In this document: positions 1 through 5,558 of the stretch, one piece after another | Numbering within the stretch: the first letter of the stretch is position 1 | Layout of the letters: every line of letters starts with the position of its first letter | Source: an uncultured Rhodospirillaceae bacterium | Lineage (GTDB): Bacteria; Pseudomonadota; Alphaproteobacteria; Thalassobaculales; Thalassobaculaceae | Assembly: GCA_937891725.1 (NCBI GenBank) | Contig: CALAHL010000443.1 | Coordinates: 1-7,478, forward strand | Direction of reading: 5' to 3' | Length of the DNA stretch: 7,478 nucleotides | Notes under the pieces: model-generated | Told to the model about the DNA's origin: nothing | The model's database searches: none | The model's input: the letters and a program-made list of their open reading frames with translations, nothing else | Translations under genes and position numbers: made by a program

Positions 1-175
1 CCGCAGCACCCGGCAGTATGGCATGGGCCATGGCGTCGCCGGTCAGGCTCATCCGCCGCAGCATCAGGAACACGCCCACAGGCGTAGCGCCGACTGAGAT
101 AGCAATGCATCCAAGGAGCGCACGGCGCATGAAAGCGAACTCGGCGAAGGGTTGGATCACGGTCTCCCAGATCAT
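1..175 (-). CDS. aztB: Zinc/metal ABC transporter permease, N-terminal part (AztB-like), cut by window edge
   Basis: Only the first 58 codons are present; the gene runs off the left end of the window. The translation begins MIWETVIQPFAEFAFMRRAL and contains a first hydrophobic stretch (about residues 19-38), then LRRMSLTGDAMAHAILPGAA. The LMLRRMSL-GDAMAHA pattern is the N-terminal signature of ABC-3 family permeases (ZnuB/MntB/AztB), inner-membrane subunits that pass Zn or Mn from a periplasmic binding protein to the cytoplasm. The FAFMRRAL start resembles AztB more than the ZnuB encoded further right. The ATG overlaps the stop of the upstream ATPase gene as ATGA, so translation is probably coupled and the two proteins form one transporter. 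Assignment to zinc rather than manganese rests on the cobW/Zur-box context. The substrate-binding protein (aztC) and aztD would be expected beyond the left edge. Confidence 0.85.
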   Translation of the reverse strand, partial: MIWETVIQPFAEFAFMRRALLGCIAISVGATPVGVFLMLRRMSLTGDAMAHAILPGAA

Positions 176-915
176 GCCGCACCCCGTTCGCAGATGCCGG
201 CCTCAGGGTCTGGCGCCTCGGCCATGGTCCGGGCACGCAACTGGTTTTCAGCCGTCAGCACCGTTGCCGTCGGGCCATGAGCGACAAGCTCCCGCGCCAG
301 CATCAGCGTTTGCGGGAAATGGGCGCGCACCGTCTCGAAATCATGCAGCACGGCAAGCACCGTGCGCCCCTCATCATGCCAGCGGCGCACAAGGTCCAGA
401 AGATCTGCCATGGTGCGGGCGTCGATTGCAGTGAACGGCTCGTCGAGCAGCACCAACCGCGCCTCCTGCAGCAGCAACCGCGCGAACAGGACGCGCTGCA
501 TCTGACCACCGGACAGCGCGCCTATGGGGCGGTCCTCGAATCCGGTCAGACCGACGGCCAAAATCGCGGCTGCGATGCGGTCGCGGTGGTGCGCACGCAC
601 AGGTCCGAAGGGGCCGATTTCACGCCAAAGCCCCATGGCCACCAGATCGCGCACCGAGATTGGAAAGGAGCGGTCGATATCCGACTGCTGGGGCAGATAG
701 GCGATATCGTCGCGGCTGATCCCGCCAAGTGCGACCCCCCCCTCCAACGGGGCCAGCGTGCCGATCACGCCCTTGAGAAGGGTCGACTTGCCCGCGCCGT
801 TTGGCCCAACGATGGCAGTGAGGCTGCCCTCCGCAATCTCGGCTTCAAGGTGATGGATCACGGGGTGCCGATCATAGCCAAGCGTCAGGTTCCGGAATTT
901 GAGCGCCGCCGTCAT
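172..915 (-). CDS. aztA: Zinc/metal ABC transporter ATP-binding protein (AztA-like)
   Basis: A 247-residue ABC ATPase that would power metal import together with the overlapping permease. Motifs, numbered from MTAAL: Walker A GPNGAGKST at 37-45, Q-loop LPQQ with Gln76, signature LSGGQ at 134-138, Walker B VLLDEP with Asp158/Glu159, and switch His191 in LHD. The motif set is complete, so the protein should be active. The length and the single ABC domain fit the ZnuC/MntA/AztA group. I chose the ATG at 915 rather than the upstream GTG at 957: homology-like sequence starts there, and this ATG overlaps the stop of the 48-residue upstream gene as ATGA. A G-rich stretch just upstream is at best a weak ribosome site, so coupled translation is likely. 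The 3' end overlaps the permease start as ATGA. Mn specificity cannot be excluded from sequence alone; the zinc context favours AztA. Confidence 0.88.
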   Translation of the reverse strand: MTAALKFRNLTLGYDRHPVIHHLEAEIAEGSLTAIVGPNGAGKSTLLKGVIGTLAPLEGGVALGGISRDDIAYLPQQSDIDRSFPISVRDLVAMGLWREIGPFGPVRAHHRDRIAAAILAVGLTGFEDRPIGALSGGQMQRVLFARLLLQEARLVLLDEPFTAIDARTMADLLDLVRRWHDEGRTVLAVLHDFETVRAHFPQTLMLARELVAHGPTATVLTAENQLRARTMAEAPDPEAGICERGAA

Positions 916-1058
916 GACGCCCCCGGGGACGACGTCGCCCAGAAGAAGCCAAACCAAAGCAGCGCTACGACCAGTGCCGCCCCGGTCAACCGGGGACCGG
1001 CACCAAGCAGGAGCAGACGAAGCATCGGTCGGTCCATGGAGATGATGACGCGCAGCAT
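912..1058 (-). CDS. 48-residue single-pass membrane peptide between cobW and aztA
   Basis: A small gene that exactly fills the space between two larger ones. Its ATG lies two bases after the cobW stop (TGAAAATG) and its TGA overlaps the aztA ATG as ATGA. The predicted peptide begins MLRVIISMDRPMLRLLLLGA. One clear membrane helix spans about residues 25-42 (LTGAALVVALLWFGFFWA) and it ends TSSPGAS. Arg3, Arg10, Arg14 and Arg23 all precede the helix and no positive charge follows it, which predicts N-terminus in the cytoplasm and C-terminus outside. There is no cysteine or histidine, so it is unlikely to bind zinc itself. No Shine-Dalgarno is evident; reinitiation after cobW is the likely mode. 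In-frame ATGs at codons 8 and 12 are alternative starts. I do not recognise a family. The position suggests a small accessory of the Azt transporter, which is inference only. Confidence 0.6.
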   Translation of the reverse strand: MLRVIISMDRPMLRLLLLGAGPRLTGAALVVALLWFGFFWATSSPGAS

Positions 1059-1060
1059 TT

Positions 1061-2182
1061 TCAGACGGGTATCTCTGTCGTGTGCACCATCATGCCGTCG
1101 GTGCGTGCCTCCTGAGGCCGCATGCGGAGCGTCTCAAGGCTGGCTTTCAGATCGCCCTTGTCGATGTCGCGCGCAATTACGACGACACGACTTGTGGTGT
1201 CCTTGCCCGACCAGGATTTAAGTGGCACGGGCGCGTCGAAAATGTGCTGCACCCCGTGAAAGACGAAGGGCCATTCGATGCCATCCACGTGCACGATGCC
1301 CTTTATCCTCAGGATATCGGGACCTTTGAGCGCGATCAGCGTATCGAGCCAGAAGTCGAAGACATCAGCCGGGATCGGATCGGCCACCTCGATAGAGGCG
1401 GAGCCGATACGGCCGTCGTGATGCGCATGCGCACCAATGTTGGCTATAGGTTGCGCCACAGCCGGTTTGAGGGCCAGGCCGGAAAGGCCTGCCAATAGGT
1501 CAGGCTTGGCACTGGACGCGCCCAGCCAATCCGAAAGCTCCGCTGATGTTACGCTCTCGCGCATCGCTGTCAGGTTGAAAAGGCGTCCAGGGGCGATCCG
1601 TCCTTGTTCGCCAAGCACGATCCGCGCCGTGCTGTTGATCCCATGCAACCGGGCCTTGAGACGATCAAGCTCGGGTCGGGTGACAAGGTCAGCCTTGGTG
1701 ATGACCAGCAGATCGGCCATGGCGACCTGGTTCACAGCCTCGAATTGTGCATCAAGCGTGCGCGGGCCATTGGCGGCATCGGCCAGCGTCACGACCCCGT
1801 CCATCCGGTAATGTGGCGCGATCAGGTCATCGACGATCAGCGTGTGATGGATCGGTCCCGGATCCGCGATCCCGGTGGTCTCGATCACGACCCGGTCGAA
1901 GGCCAACTCCCCGCGTTTGCGACGCGCCATGAGCGATGCCATGGTTTTCGCCAGATCGCCACGGATCGTGCAGCATAAGCAACCCGACTGCATCAGCACG
2001 GTTTCCTCGGTTGCCTCCTCGATCAGGTCATGATCCAGGCCGACATCGCCGAATTCGTTCATCACCACAGCGATACGCCCCGCCTGCGGGTCGCGGATCA
2101 GATGATTCAAGAGGGTCGTCTTGCCCGCCCCCAGAAAGCCGGTCAGCAAGGTGACTGGCACCCTGTCATCTTTGCGCTCCAT
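1061..2182 (-). CDS. CobW/COG0523 family GTPase, zinc metallochaperone candidate
   Basis: A 373-residue G3E-family P-loop GTPase of the CobW/COG0523 group. Seen in the translation: Walker A GFLGAGKT at 15-22; MNEFGDVGLD at 41-50; the family metal site GCLCC with Cys68, Cys70 and Cys71; ETTG at 101-104; guanine-specificity motif TKAD at 162-165; a short AHAHH cluster at 251-255; and a CobW C-terminal domain (to about residue 350) with WPFVFHGVQHIFD. Family members bind Zn at CxCC and use GTP hydrolysis to deliver metal to client proteins; several are Zur-regulated zinc-starvation factors (ZagA, ZigA, ZNG1). Here it is the first gene after a putative Zur box and is followed closely by an Azt transporter, so a zinc role is much more likely than cobalamin synthesis; no cob genes are visible. 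Start: ATG at 2182 with AGAGGA eight or so bases upstream. The client protein cannot be read from sequence. Confidence 0.92.
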   Translation of the reverse strand: MERKDDRVPVTLLTGFLGAGKTTLLNHLIRDPQAGRIAVVMNEFGDVGLDHDLIEEATEETVLMQSGCLCCTIRGDLAKTMASLMARRKRGELAFDRVVIETTGIADPGPIHHTLIVDDLIAPHYRMDGVVTLADAANGPRTLDAQFEAVNQVAMADLLVITKADLVTRPELDRLKARLHGINSTARIVLGEQGRIAPGRLFNLTAMRESVTSAELSDWLGASSAKPDLLAGLSGLALKPAVAQPIANIGAHAHHDGRIGSASIEVADPIPADVFDFWLDTLIALKGPDILRIKGIVHVDGIEWPFVFHGVQHIFDAPVPLKSWSGKDTTSRVVVIARDIDKGDLKASLETLRMRPQEARTDGMMVHTTEIPV

Positions 2183-2230
2183 AAAGACGTCCTCTCTCTT
2201 CGATCTTGATCCGATCAGTAATTTGTGTTT

Positions 2231-2253
2231 GTTACGTTATATCATAATATTCC
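2231..2253. promoter_or_regulatory. Putative Zur operator between cobW and hisI
   Basis: The plus strand reads GTTACGTTATATCATAATAT here, in an otherwise G+C-rich region. The centre is partly palindromic (GTTAT-atc-ATAAt) and resembles the A+T-rich Zur/Fur-type boxes of proteobacteria. The first 15 bases match the site upstream of znuA (read on the minus strand) at all but two positions, including the shared ACGTTATAT. It lies 16 bases before the hisI start and 48 bases before the cobW start, so it could repress both directions. Promoter hexamers could not be placed with confidence. Confidence 0.7.
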
Positions 2254-2256
2254 GCA

Positions 2257-2262
2257 AGAGGA
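2257..2262 (+). promoter_or_regulatory. Ribosome binding site fixing the hisI start
   Basis: AGAGGA lies seven bases before the ATG at 2270. An in-frame GTG at 2225 would extend the protein by 15 residues, but those codons would run straight through the putative Zur operator and have no Shine-Dalgarno, so the ATG at 2270 is preferred. Confidence 0.75.
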
Positions 2263-2269
2263 TCAAATC

Positions 2270-2743
2270 ATGTCCAGCATCCCTTTTTATCCGCGCCGTT
2301 CGGTCGATCAGGTCGAAGAGGGGTGTGAGCTTGCGCCGAAATTTGGCGCGGACGGGCTCGTTCCCTGCGTCACCACCGACGTCACCAGCCACGAGGTTTT
2401 GATGCTGGGTTGGATGAACGCTGAAGCGTTGCGTCTGACGCTGGAAACCGGCGAGGCGCATTACTTCAGCCGCTCCCGCCAAGAGATGTGGCGCAAGGGA
2501 ACCACCTCGGGCCTTGTGCAAAAAGTTGTAGAGGCGCGGATCGACGATGATCAGGATGCGATCTGGCTTCGGGTCGACATTGGCGGCACGGCTGCATCCT
2601 GCCATGTCGGCTACAGGTCATGTTTCTATCGGGCAATACCAACCGCTGAACACGCGGGAGACCCGTTGATTTTCATGGAAAACGTGAAGGCGTTTGACCC
2701 AGTCGCCACCTATGGCGATGCGCCCAATCCGACGCAACTGTGA
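2270..2743 (+). CDS. hisI: Phosphoribosyl-AMP cyclohydrolase homologue, probable zinc-starvation paralogue (HisI2-like)
   Basis: A 157-residue HisI-family protein. HisI opens the adenine ring of phosphoribosyl-AMP in the third step of histidine synthesis, in the cytoplasm. Family motifs: LMLGWMN at 44-50, HYFSRSR at 64-70, WRKGTTSG at 74-81, and CHVG...SCFYR at 111-121 with Cys111 and Cys118. Canonical HisI binds catalytic zinc through three cysteines, the first in a DCDxD motif. Here that motif reads DDDQD (92-96), so the first cysteine is Asp93. The family SGHxQ is SGLVQ, losing a conserved histidine, and KGETSG is KGTTSG. It also has a C-terminal tail beyond the usual 110-140 residues. No other his genes are adjacent. 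With the putative Zur box upstream and cobW opposite, this fits a HisI2-type paralogue made when zinc is scarce, perhaps with altered metal use. Whether the genome has a normal HisI elsewhere cannot be seen here. Confidence 0.88.
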   Translation: MSSIPFYPRRSVDQVEEGCELAPKFGADGLVPCVTTDVTSHEVLMLGWMNAEALRLTLETGEAHYFSRSRQEMWRKGTTSGLVQKVVEARIDDDQDAIWLRVDIGGTAASCHVGYRSCFYRAIPTAEHAGDPLIFMENVKAFDPVATYGDAPNPTQL

Positions 2744-3000
2744 GCCTCGCTGCAGACATGCGCGAGCGGGCGGCCACGCTCTGGCACGTGCAGCGTGTCA
2801 AACGCATGGTCCGCGAACGGGCGCGGCTTGGAAGCCATGCGCTCGTTTCAGTCAGCGAGATCCCTTGTGATGATCACGCTTGTCCGGGTCCGGCGACTCA
2901 GATCACGATCCTTGGCCTTGACATGGTCCGACGCGGATTTGTGATACATTTGCCCGTCGCGGCGATCACGGAGGCTGATCTTCAAGTGGTCAGTGCCTGA
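2740..3000 (+). CDS. Unrecognised 86-residue protein with CxxHxC-Pro motif, coupled to hisI
   Basis: The GTG start overlaps the hisI stop (GTGA), the arrangement of a co-translated partner. No Shine-Dalgarno is evident; an in-frame ATG at 2758 is an alternative start that loses six residues. The N-terminal third (about residues 8-31) is basic and helix-like (RERAATLWHVQRVKRMVRER). Then comes a compact region with strand-like segments: ALVSVSE, IPCDDHACPGPATQITILGL and FVIHLPVAAITEADLQVV. Cys43, His46 and Cys48 make a C-x2-H-x-C-P-G-P motif, a plausible metal site, though one such cluster proves nothing. There is no signal peptide or membrane helix, so it is probably cytoplasmic. I recall small proteins with a Cys...CPP-ET pattern beside COG0523 genes in other bacteria but cannot name the family. 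Its place suggests a zinc-starvation role. The codon use resembles the neighbours, and the overlap supports a real gene. Confidence 0.75.
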   Translation: MSLAADMRERAATLWHVQRVKRMVRERARLGSHALVSVSEIPCDDHACPGPATQITILGLDMVRRGFVIHLPVAAITEADLQVVSA

Positions 3001-3100
3001 CACCTCCAATTGCGCCTTTGTCGGGCGGGGCCTCATCACACAAAACGGATAACGTACCGCGCGCCACCAGAGACGTATGGCAGCACGCGGTCGAAAGTGA
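3001..3100. other. Short convergent intergenic region
   Basis: This gap separates the ends of the 86-residue gene and znuA, which converge. I see no convincing terminator: the available stems (for example CCGCG near 3056 with CGCGG near 3088) are short with long loops, and no T-run follows on either strand. A lone GATAACGT at about 3048-3055 resembles a Zur half-site but lacks the second arm. Confidence 0.5.
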
Positions 3101-4222
3101 CTAGAGGCAGTCTGCCAGCGCCGTGGCGAGGTTGCGCAGGACGTTCCCGTAGAGGTCTGGTCCTGGCTCGAGGTCGGAACCCAGTGGATCGAGCACGCCG
3201 GTATTCGCTTCGGACCCGTCCATCACCGCGGCCACGATGCCGGGATCGAATTGCGGTTCCGACAGCACGCAGGTCACGCCCTGGTCTGCGACCCGCGCCT
3301 GTATCTCTGCAATGCGCGCCGGACTTGGGTCGGAGGCATCTGAGACCGATATTGCGCCCGAGGCGGGGAAGTCGAAGGCGGTCTCGAAATACTGATAGGC
3401 GTCATGGAAGACGATGAAGTTGCGGCCACGCACCGGATCGAGAATGCCGTTGATCTCGGCACTCAGCGCGGTCAGTTCGTCCCGCCCTGCTGCCGCATTG
3501 GCAAAATAGGCGCCCGCATTGTCCGGATCGGCCGCGGAAAGTTGCGCCGCGATAGCGTTCAACCAGACGGCACCATTGTCGGGCGACAACCAAGCGTGGG
3601 GGTCGTATGCGCCGTGGTCGTGGCCTTCGTGCCCGTCAGCGTCTGCGTGCTCTTCATGGTCGTCGTGCCCGTGATCATCGCCTTCCGCATGCTCTTCATG
3701 ACCGTGATCATCATGCCCTGCTTCCTCGGCATGTTCCTCATGCCCATGCTCATCATGTTCCTCGCCTTCCGCATGTTCATCGTGATCGTGATCGTGATCG
3801 TCGTGGTCACCGTCAACGTGGTCCTCGTCTGCGTGGTCCTCATCCCCGTGGTCATGCACTTCGAACGATGCGCCTTCCCGGAACGCCAGTTCAGTCGTTC
3901 CATCAACCTCAAGAAGTTCCGTGACGGTCGCGTCACCGGCCAGTGTCTCGATCGCGCCTTCCAGCCAAGGCGTCAGGTCGGGACTGACCCAAAAAACCAG
4001 ATCGGCCTCCTGCAATGCTGTCGCCTCTGATGGGCGAAGGCTATACTCATGCGGGCTTGCCCCAGGGGCCACGATCAGGGAGGGCTCGCCCACCCCCTGC
4101 ATCACGCGCGCCACCAGCGAATGCACCGGCGCGATATCGACAGCAACGCTTGGCACATCGGCCAAAGCCGTACCCCCGAGCAGGGTTGCGACAACTGACA
4201 GGGGAATGAGGTTTCTGGACAT
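3101..4222 (-). CDS. znuA: Periplasmic zinc-binding protein ZnuA with long His-rich loop
   Basis: A 373-residue cluster A-I (ZnuA/TroA-type) substrate-binding protein that captures zinc in the periplasm and hands it to ZnuB. A Sec signal peptide (about residues 1-22) ends TALA-DVPSV. Expected zinc ligands are His34 (APVHSL), His209 (DPHAWLSP) and His273 (VFHDAYQYF), with an acidic residue in the DPLG loop (345-348) as an alternative ligand. Cys318 and Cys372 match the late disulfide known in E. coli ZnuA. Residues 123-203 form an unusually long charged loop with 24 histidines, so the protein exceeds the usual ~300-330 residues. The start at 4222 is set by GGAG six bases upstream; the further upstream ATG at 4234 overlaps that ribosome site and would precede the signal peptide. 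The gene is divergent from zur-znuC-znuB, with a putative Zur box 12 bases before its start. Stop is TAG. Confidence 0.96.
   Translation of the reverse strand: MSRNLIPLSVVATLLGGTALADVPSVAVDIAPVHSLVARVMQGVGEPSLIVAPGASPHEYSLRPSEATALQEADLVFWVSPDLTPWLEGAIETLAGDATVTELLEVDGTTELAFREGASFEVHDHGDEDHADEDHVDGDHDDHDHDHDEHAEGEEHDEHGHEEHAEEAGHDDHGHEEHAEGDDHGHDDHEEHADADGHEGHDHGAYDPHAWLSPDNGAVWLNAIAAQLSAADPDNAGAYFANAAAGRDELTALSAEINGILDPVRGRNFIVFHDAYQYFETAFDFPASGAISVSDASDPSPARIAEIQARVADQGVTCVLSEPQFDPGIVAAVMDGSEANTGVLDPLGSDLEPGPDLYGNVLRNLATALADCL
3614..3856 (-). repeat. His/Asp/Glu-rich repetitive loop of ZnuA
   Basis: Codons 123-203 of znuA encode 24 histidines among 81 residues, mixed with Asp, Glu and Gly. 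Imperfect internal repeats are visible: DEHGHEEHAE (157-166), DDHGHEEHAE (171-180) and DDHGHDDHEEHAD (182-194). At the DNA level this includes three tandem CGTGAT hexamers at 3781-3798 (plus strand). Such loops in ZnuA homologues sit over the metal cleft and bind extra zinc weakly. The repeats probably grew by slippage or unequal recombination, so loop length may vary among relatives. Confidence 0.9.
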
Positions 4223-4228
4223 ATCCGG

Positions 4229-4232
4229 CTCC
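4229..4232 (-). promoter_or_regulatory. Ribosome binding site of znuA
   Basis: On the minus strand GGAG precedes the ATG at 4222 with six bases between. This places the start at MSRNLIPL and gives a normal signal peptide; longer in-frame starts would have to cross this site and the putative Zur operator. Confidence 0.7.
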
Positions 4233-4234
4233 AT

Positions 4235-4252
4235 GTGATTATATAACGTTAC
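4235..4252. promoter_or_regulatory. Putative Zur operator between znuA and zur
   Basis: The plus strand reads GTGATTATATAACGTTAC, an A+T-rich, incomplete palindrome (about 10 of 18 positions symmetric). Its reverse complement GTAACGTTATATAATCAC matches the hisI/cobW site closely, with ACGTTATAT shared exactly. It lies 12 bases upstream of znuA and 26 bases upstream of zur. This is the position expected for a repressor site that controls znuA and zur-znuCB together, with autoregulation of zur. Confidence 0.75.
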
Positions 4253-4278
4253 AGTTTGGGTATAGGAAATGAAATAAC

Positions 4279-4797
4279 ATGACAAGTGTCACCCAAGCGG
4301 GAAAACCTGTGCCCAGCGACCCGATCGGGTTCGAAAAACACGATCACGGGTCCTGCATCAGCGTGGGTCTCGCCGCCGCCGAAGCGCATTGTCAGTCGGA
4401 AGGGCTTCGTTTTACGCCCGTCCGCCGCAAGGCACTGGAGATCCTCTTGCAAGAGCATCGCGCCCTTGGGGCCTATGAGATGCTCGACAGGCTGCGCGAT
4501 GCCGGGTTCGGCTCGCAACCGCCCGTGGCCTACAGGGCGCTCGAGTTCCTCGTCGCCAACGGCTTTGCGCACAAGATCGAACGCCTCAACGCTTTCATCG
4601 CCTGCGCCCATCCCGGGGCCAATCACTCGCCCGCGTTCATGATCTGCCGACTGTGCGATTCGGTGGCCGAGGCACAGTCTTCGCCTGCGCGCGGAGCCCT
4701 TGGAGAGGCAGCCCGCTCCACGGGATTCAAGATCGAGCGGACCGTGGTCGAAGCCGAGGGCATTTGTCCTGCTTGCGCGGATAAGGCTGACACATGA
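4279..4797 (+). CDS. zur: Zinc uptake regulator Zur (Fur family)
   Basis: A 172-residue Fur-family repressor that, with zinc bound, blocks zinc-uptake genes. The N-terminal winged-helix DNA-binding part spans about residues 40-105: LRFTPVRRKALEILL, a helix with AYEMLDRL, then PPVAYRALEFLVANGFAHKI. Metal residues match E. coli Zur: His98 (GFAHKI), Cys109 (FIACAH) and His116 for the regulatory site, and paired cysteines CRLC (123/126) and CPAC (163/166) for structural zinc. This pattern separates Zur from Fur. The N-terminus is longer than usual and has its own HDHGSC cluster (21-26). AGGA lies 11 bases before the ATG, rather far, and a three-codon ATG-AAA-TAA lies between them. It is first in an operon with znuC (ATGA overlap) and znuB and shares its upstream region with znuA, so it is probably autoregulated. 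Confidence 0.95.
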   Translation: MTSVTQAGKPVPSDPIGFEKHDHGSCISVGLAAAEAHCQSEGLRFTPVRRKALEILLQEHRALGAYEMLDRLRDAGFGSQPPVAYRALEFLVANGFAHKIERLNAFIACAHPGANHSPAFMICRLCDSVAEAQSSPARGALGEAARSTGFKIERTVVEAEGICPACADKADT

Positions 4798-5558
4798 GCC
4801 TGATCGCCGCGGAGAAAATCAGCGTCAGCTATGGCGCGAACACGGTTTTGCGCGACGTGTCCCTGACCGTGGAGCCCGGTGAGATCGTGACCATCGTGGG
4901 GCCGAACGGGTCGGGCAAGACCACCCTCTTGCGCTTGCTTATCGGTGCGGCAAGCCCGTCGTCCGGGCGTGTAACGCACAAGCCGGGGCTGCGCATTGGC
5001 TACGTCCCTCAGAAACTTCACATCGATCCGACCCTGCCGATCACCGTGGAACGGTTTCTGCGCCTGCCCGGCGGCACCACGCGAGACGCCTGCACAGCAG
5101 CATTGGAACGTGCCGGTGTGCCCGGGCTGTCGCAGCGCCAGATGTCTGCTCTGTCGGGCGGACAGTTCCAACGCGTCCTGTTGGCGCGCGCGCTCATCAA
5201 CAAGCCTGATTTGCTTTTGCTCGATGAAGCAACTCAGGGGCTGGACCAACCCGGCTCAGCCGCGTTCTATCTTCAGATCGAAGAGGTCCGCCAGAAAACC
5301 GGCTGCGCAATCCTGATGATCAGCCACGAATTGCATGTCGTGATGGCGGCCTCTGATCGGGTGATCTGCCTCAATGGCCATGTCTGTTGCGAAGGCACAC
5401 CCGAGCTGGTCTCGGCGGCGCCCGAATACCGCGCGCTTTTTGGCACCGGGACAGGTGGCGCGCTGGCTCTCTATCGGCACGAGCATGACCACACGCATGA
5501 CGCAACCTGCACGCACGACCATGCGCCGCACAACAAAGAGACTGAGGCCGCCGAGTAA
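4794..5558 (+). CDS. znuC: Zinc ABC transporter ATP-binding protein ZnuC
   Basis: A 254-residue ATPase that drives zinc import through ZnuB. All ABC motifs are intact: Walker A GPNGSGKTT at 36-44, Q-loop VPQK with Gln73, signature LSGGQ at 120-124, Walker B LLLLDE with Asp144/Glu145, and switch His178 in SHEL. The C-terminus carries a histidine-rich tail (about 229-246, with HEHDHTHD and HDHAPH, seven histidines plus Cys239), as in many ZnuC proteins. The tail may sense or buffer cytoplasmic zinc; that is inference. The start overlaps the zur stop (ATGA) and the stop TAA overlaps the znuB ATG by one base (TAATG), so zur, znuC and znuB are probably co-translated. The protein is clearly different in sequence from the AztA-like ATPase to the left, so this is a second transporter rather than a recent copy. 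Confidence 0.95.
   Translation: MSLIAAEKISVSYGANTVLRDVSLTVEPGEIVTIVGPNGSGKTTLLRLLIGAASPSSGRVTHKPGLRIGYVPQKLHIDPTLPITVERFLRLPGGTTRDACTAALERAGVPGLSQRQMSALSGGQFQRVLLARALINKPDLLLLDEATQGLDQPGSAAFYLQIEEVRQKTGCAILMISHELHVVMAASDRVICLNGHVCCEGTPELVSAAPEYRALFGTGTGGALALYRHEHDHTHDATCTHDHAPHNKETEAAE

Noticed and set aside
916..957. Upstream GTG start for aztA (14 extra residues)
   Set aside because: It lies inside the 48-residue gene in another frame, and the ATG at 915 makes a typical ATGA overlap directly before the conserved ABC start.
277..1221. 314-codon plus-strand open frame
   Set aside because: It is the antisense shadow of aztA and the end of cobW, low in complexity and without recognisable domains, while the minus strand has full ABC motifs.
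1061..2182. Naming the GTPase as a cobalamin-synthesis CobW
   Set aside because: No cobalamin genes are present; a Zur-like box and zinc transporter genes surround it, so the zinc-linked COG0523 subgroup is the better fit.
2225..2269. GTG start giving hisI 15 extra residues
   Set aside because: These codons would cross the putative Zur operator and have no ribosome site; AGAGGA points to the ATG at 2270.
3048..3055. GATAACGT resembling half of the putative Zur box
   Set aside because: There is no second arm, and it lies between convergent gene ends where no start would be controlled.
3404..4030. Plus-strand open frame rich in Val, Ile, Met and Phe, looking like a membrane protein
   Set aside because: It is antisense to the His/Asp/Glu-rich loop of znuA; reversed His and Asp codons give hydrophobic codons. 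znuA has a signal peptide, zinc ligands and a ribosome site, this frame has none of these.
4623..5249. Minus-strand 208-codon open frame
   Set aside because: Antisense to the end of zur and the start of znuC, which are both firmly recognised on the plus strand.
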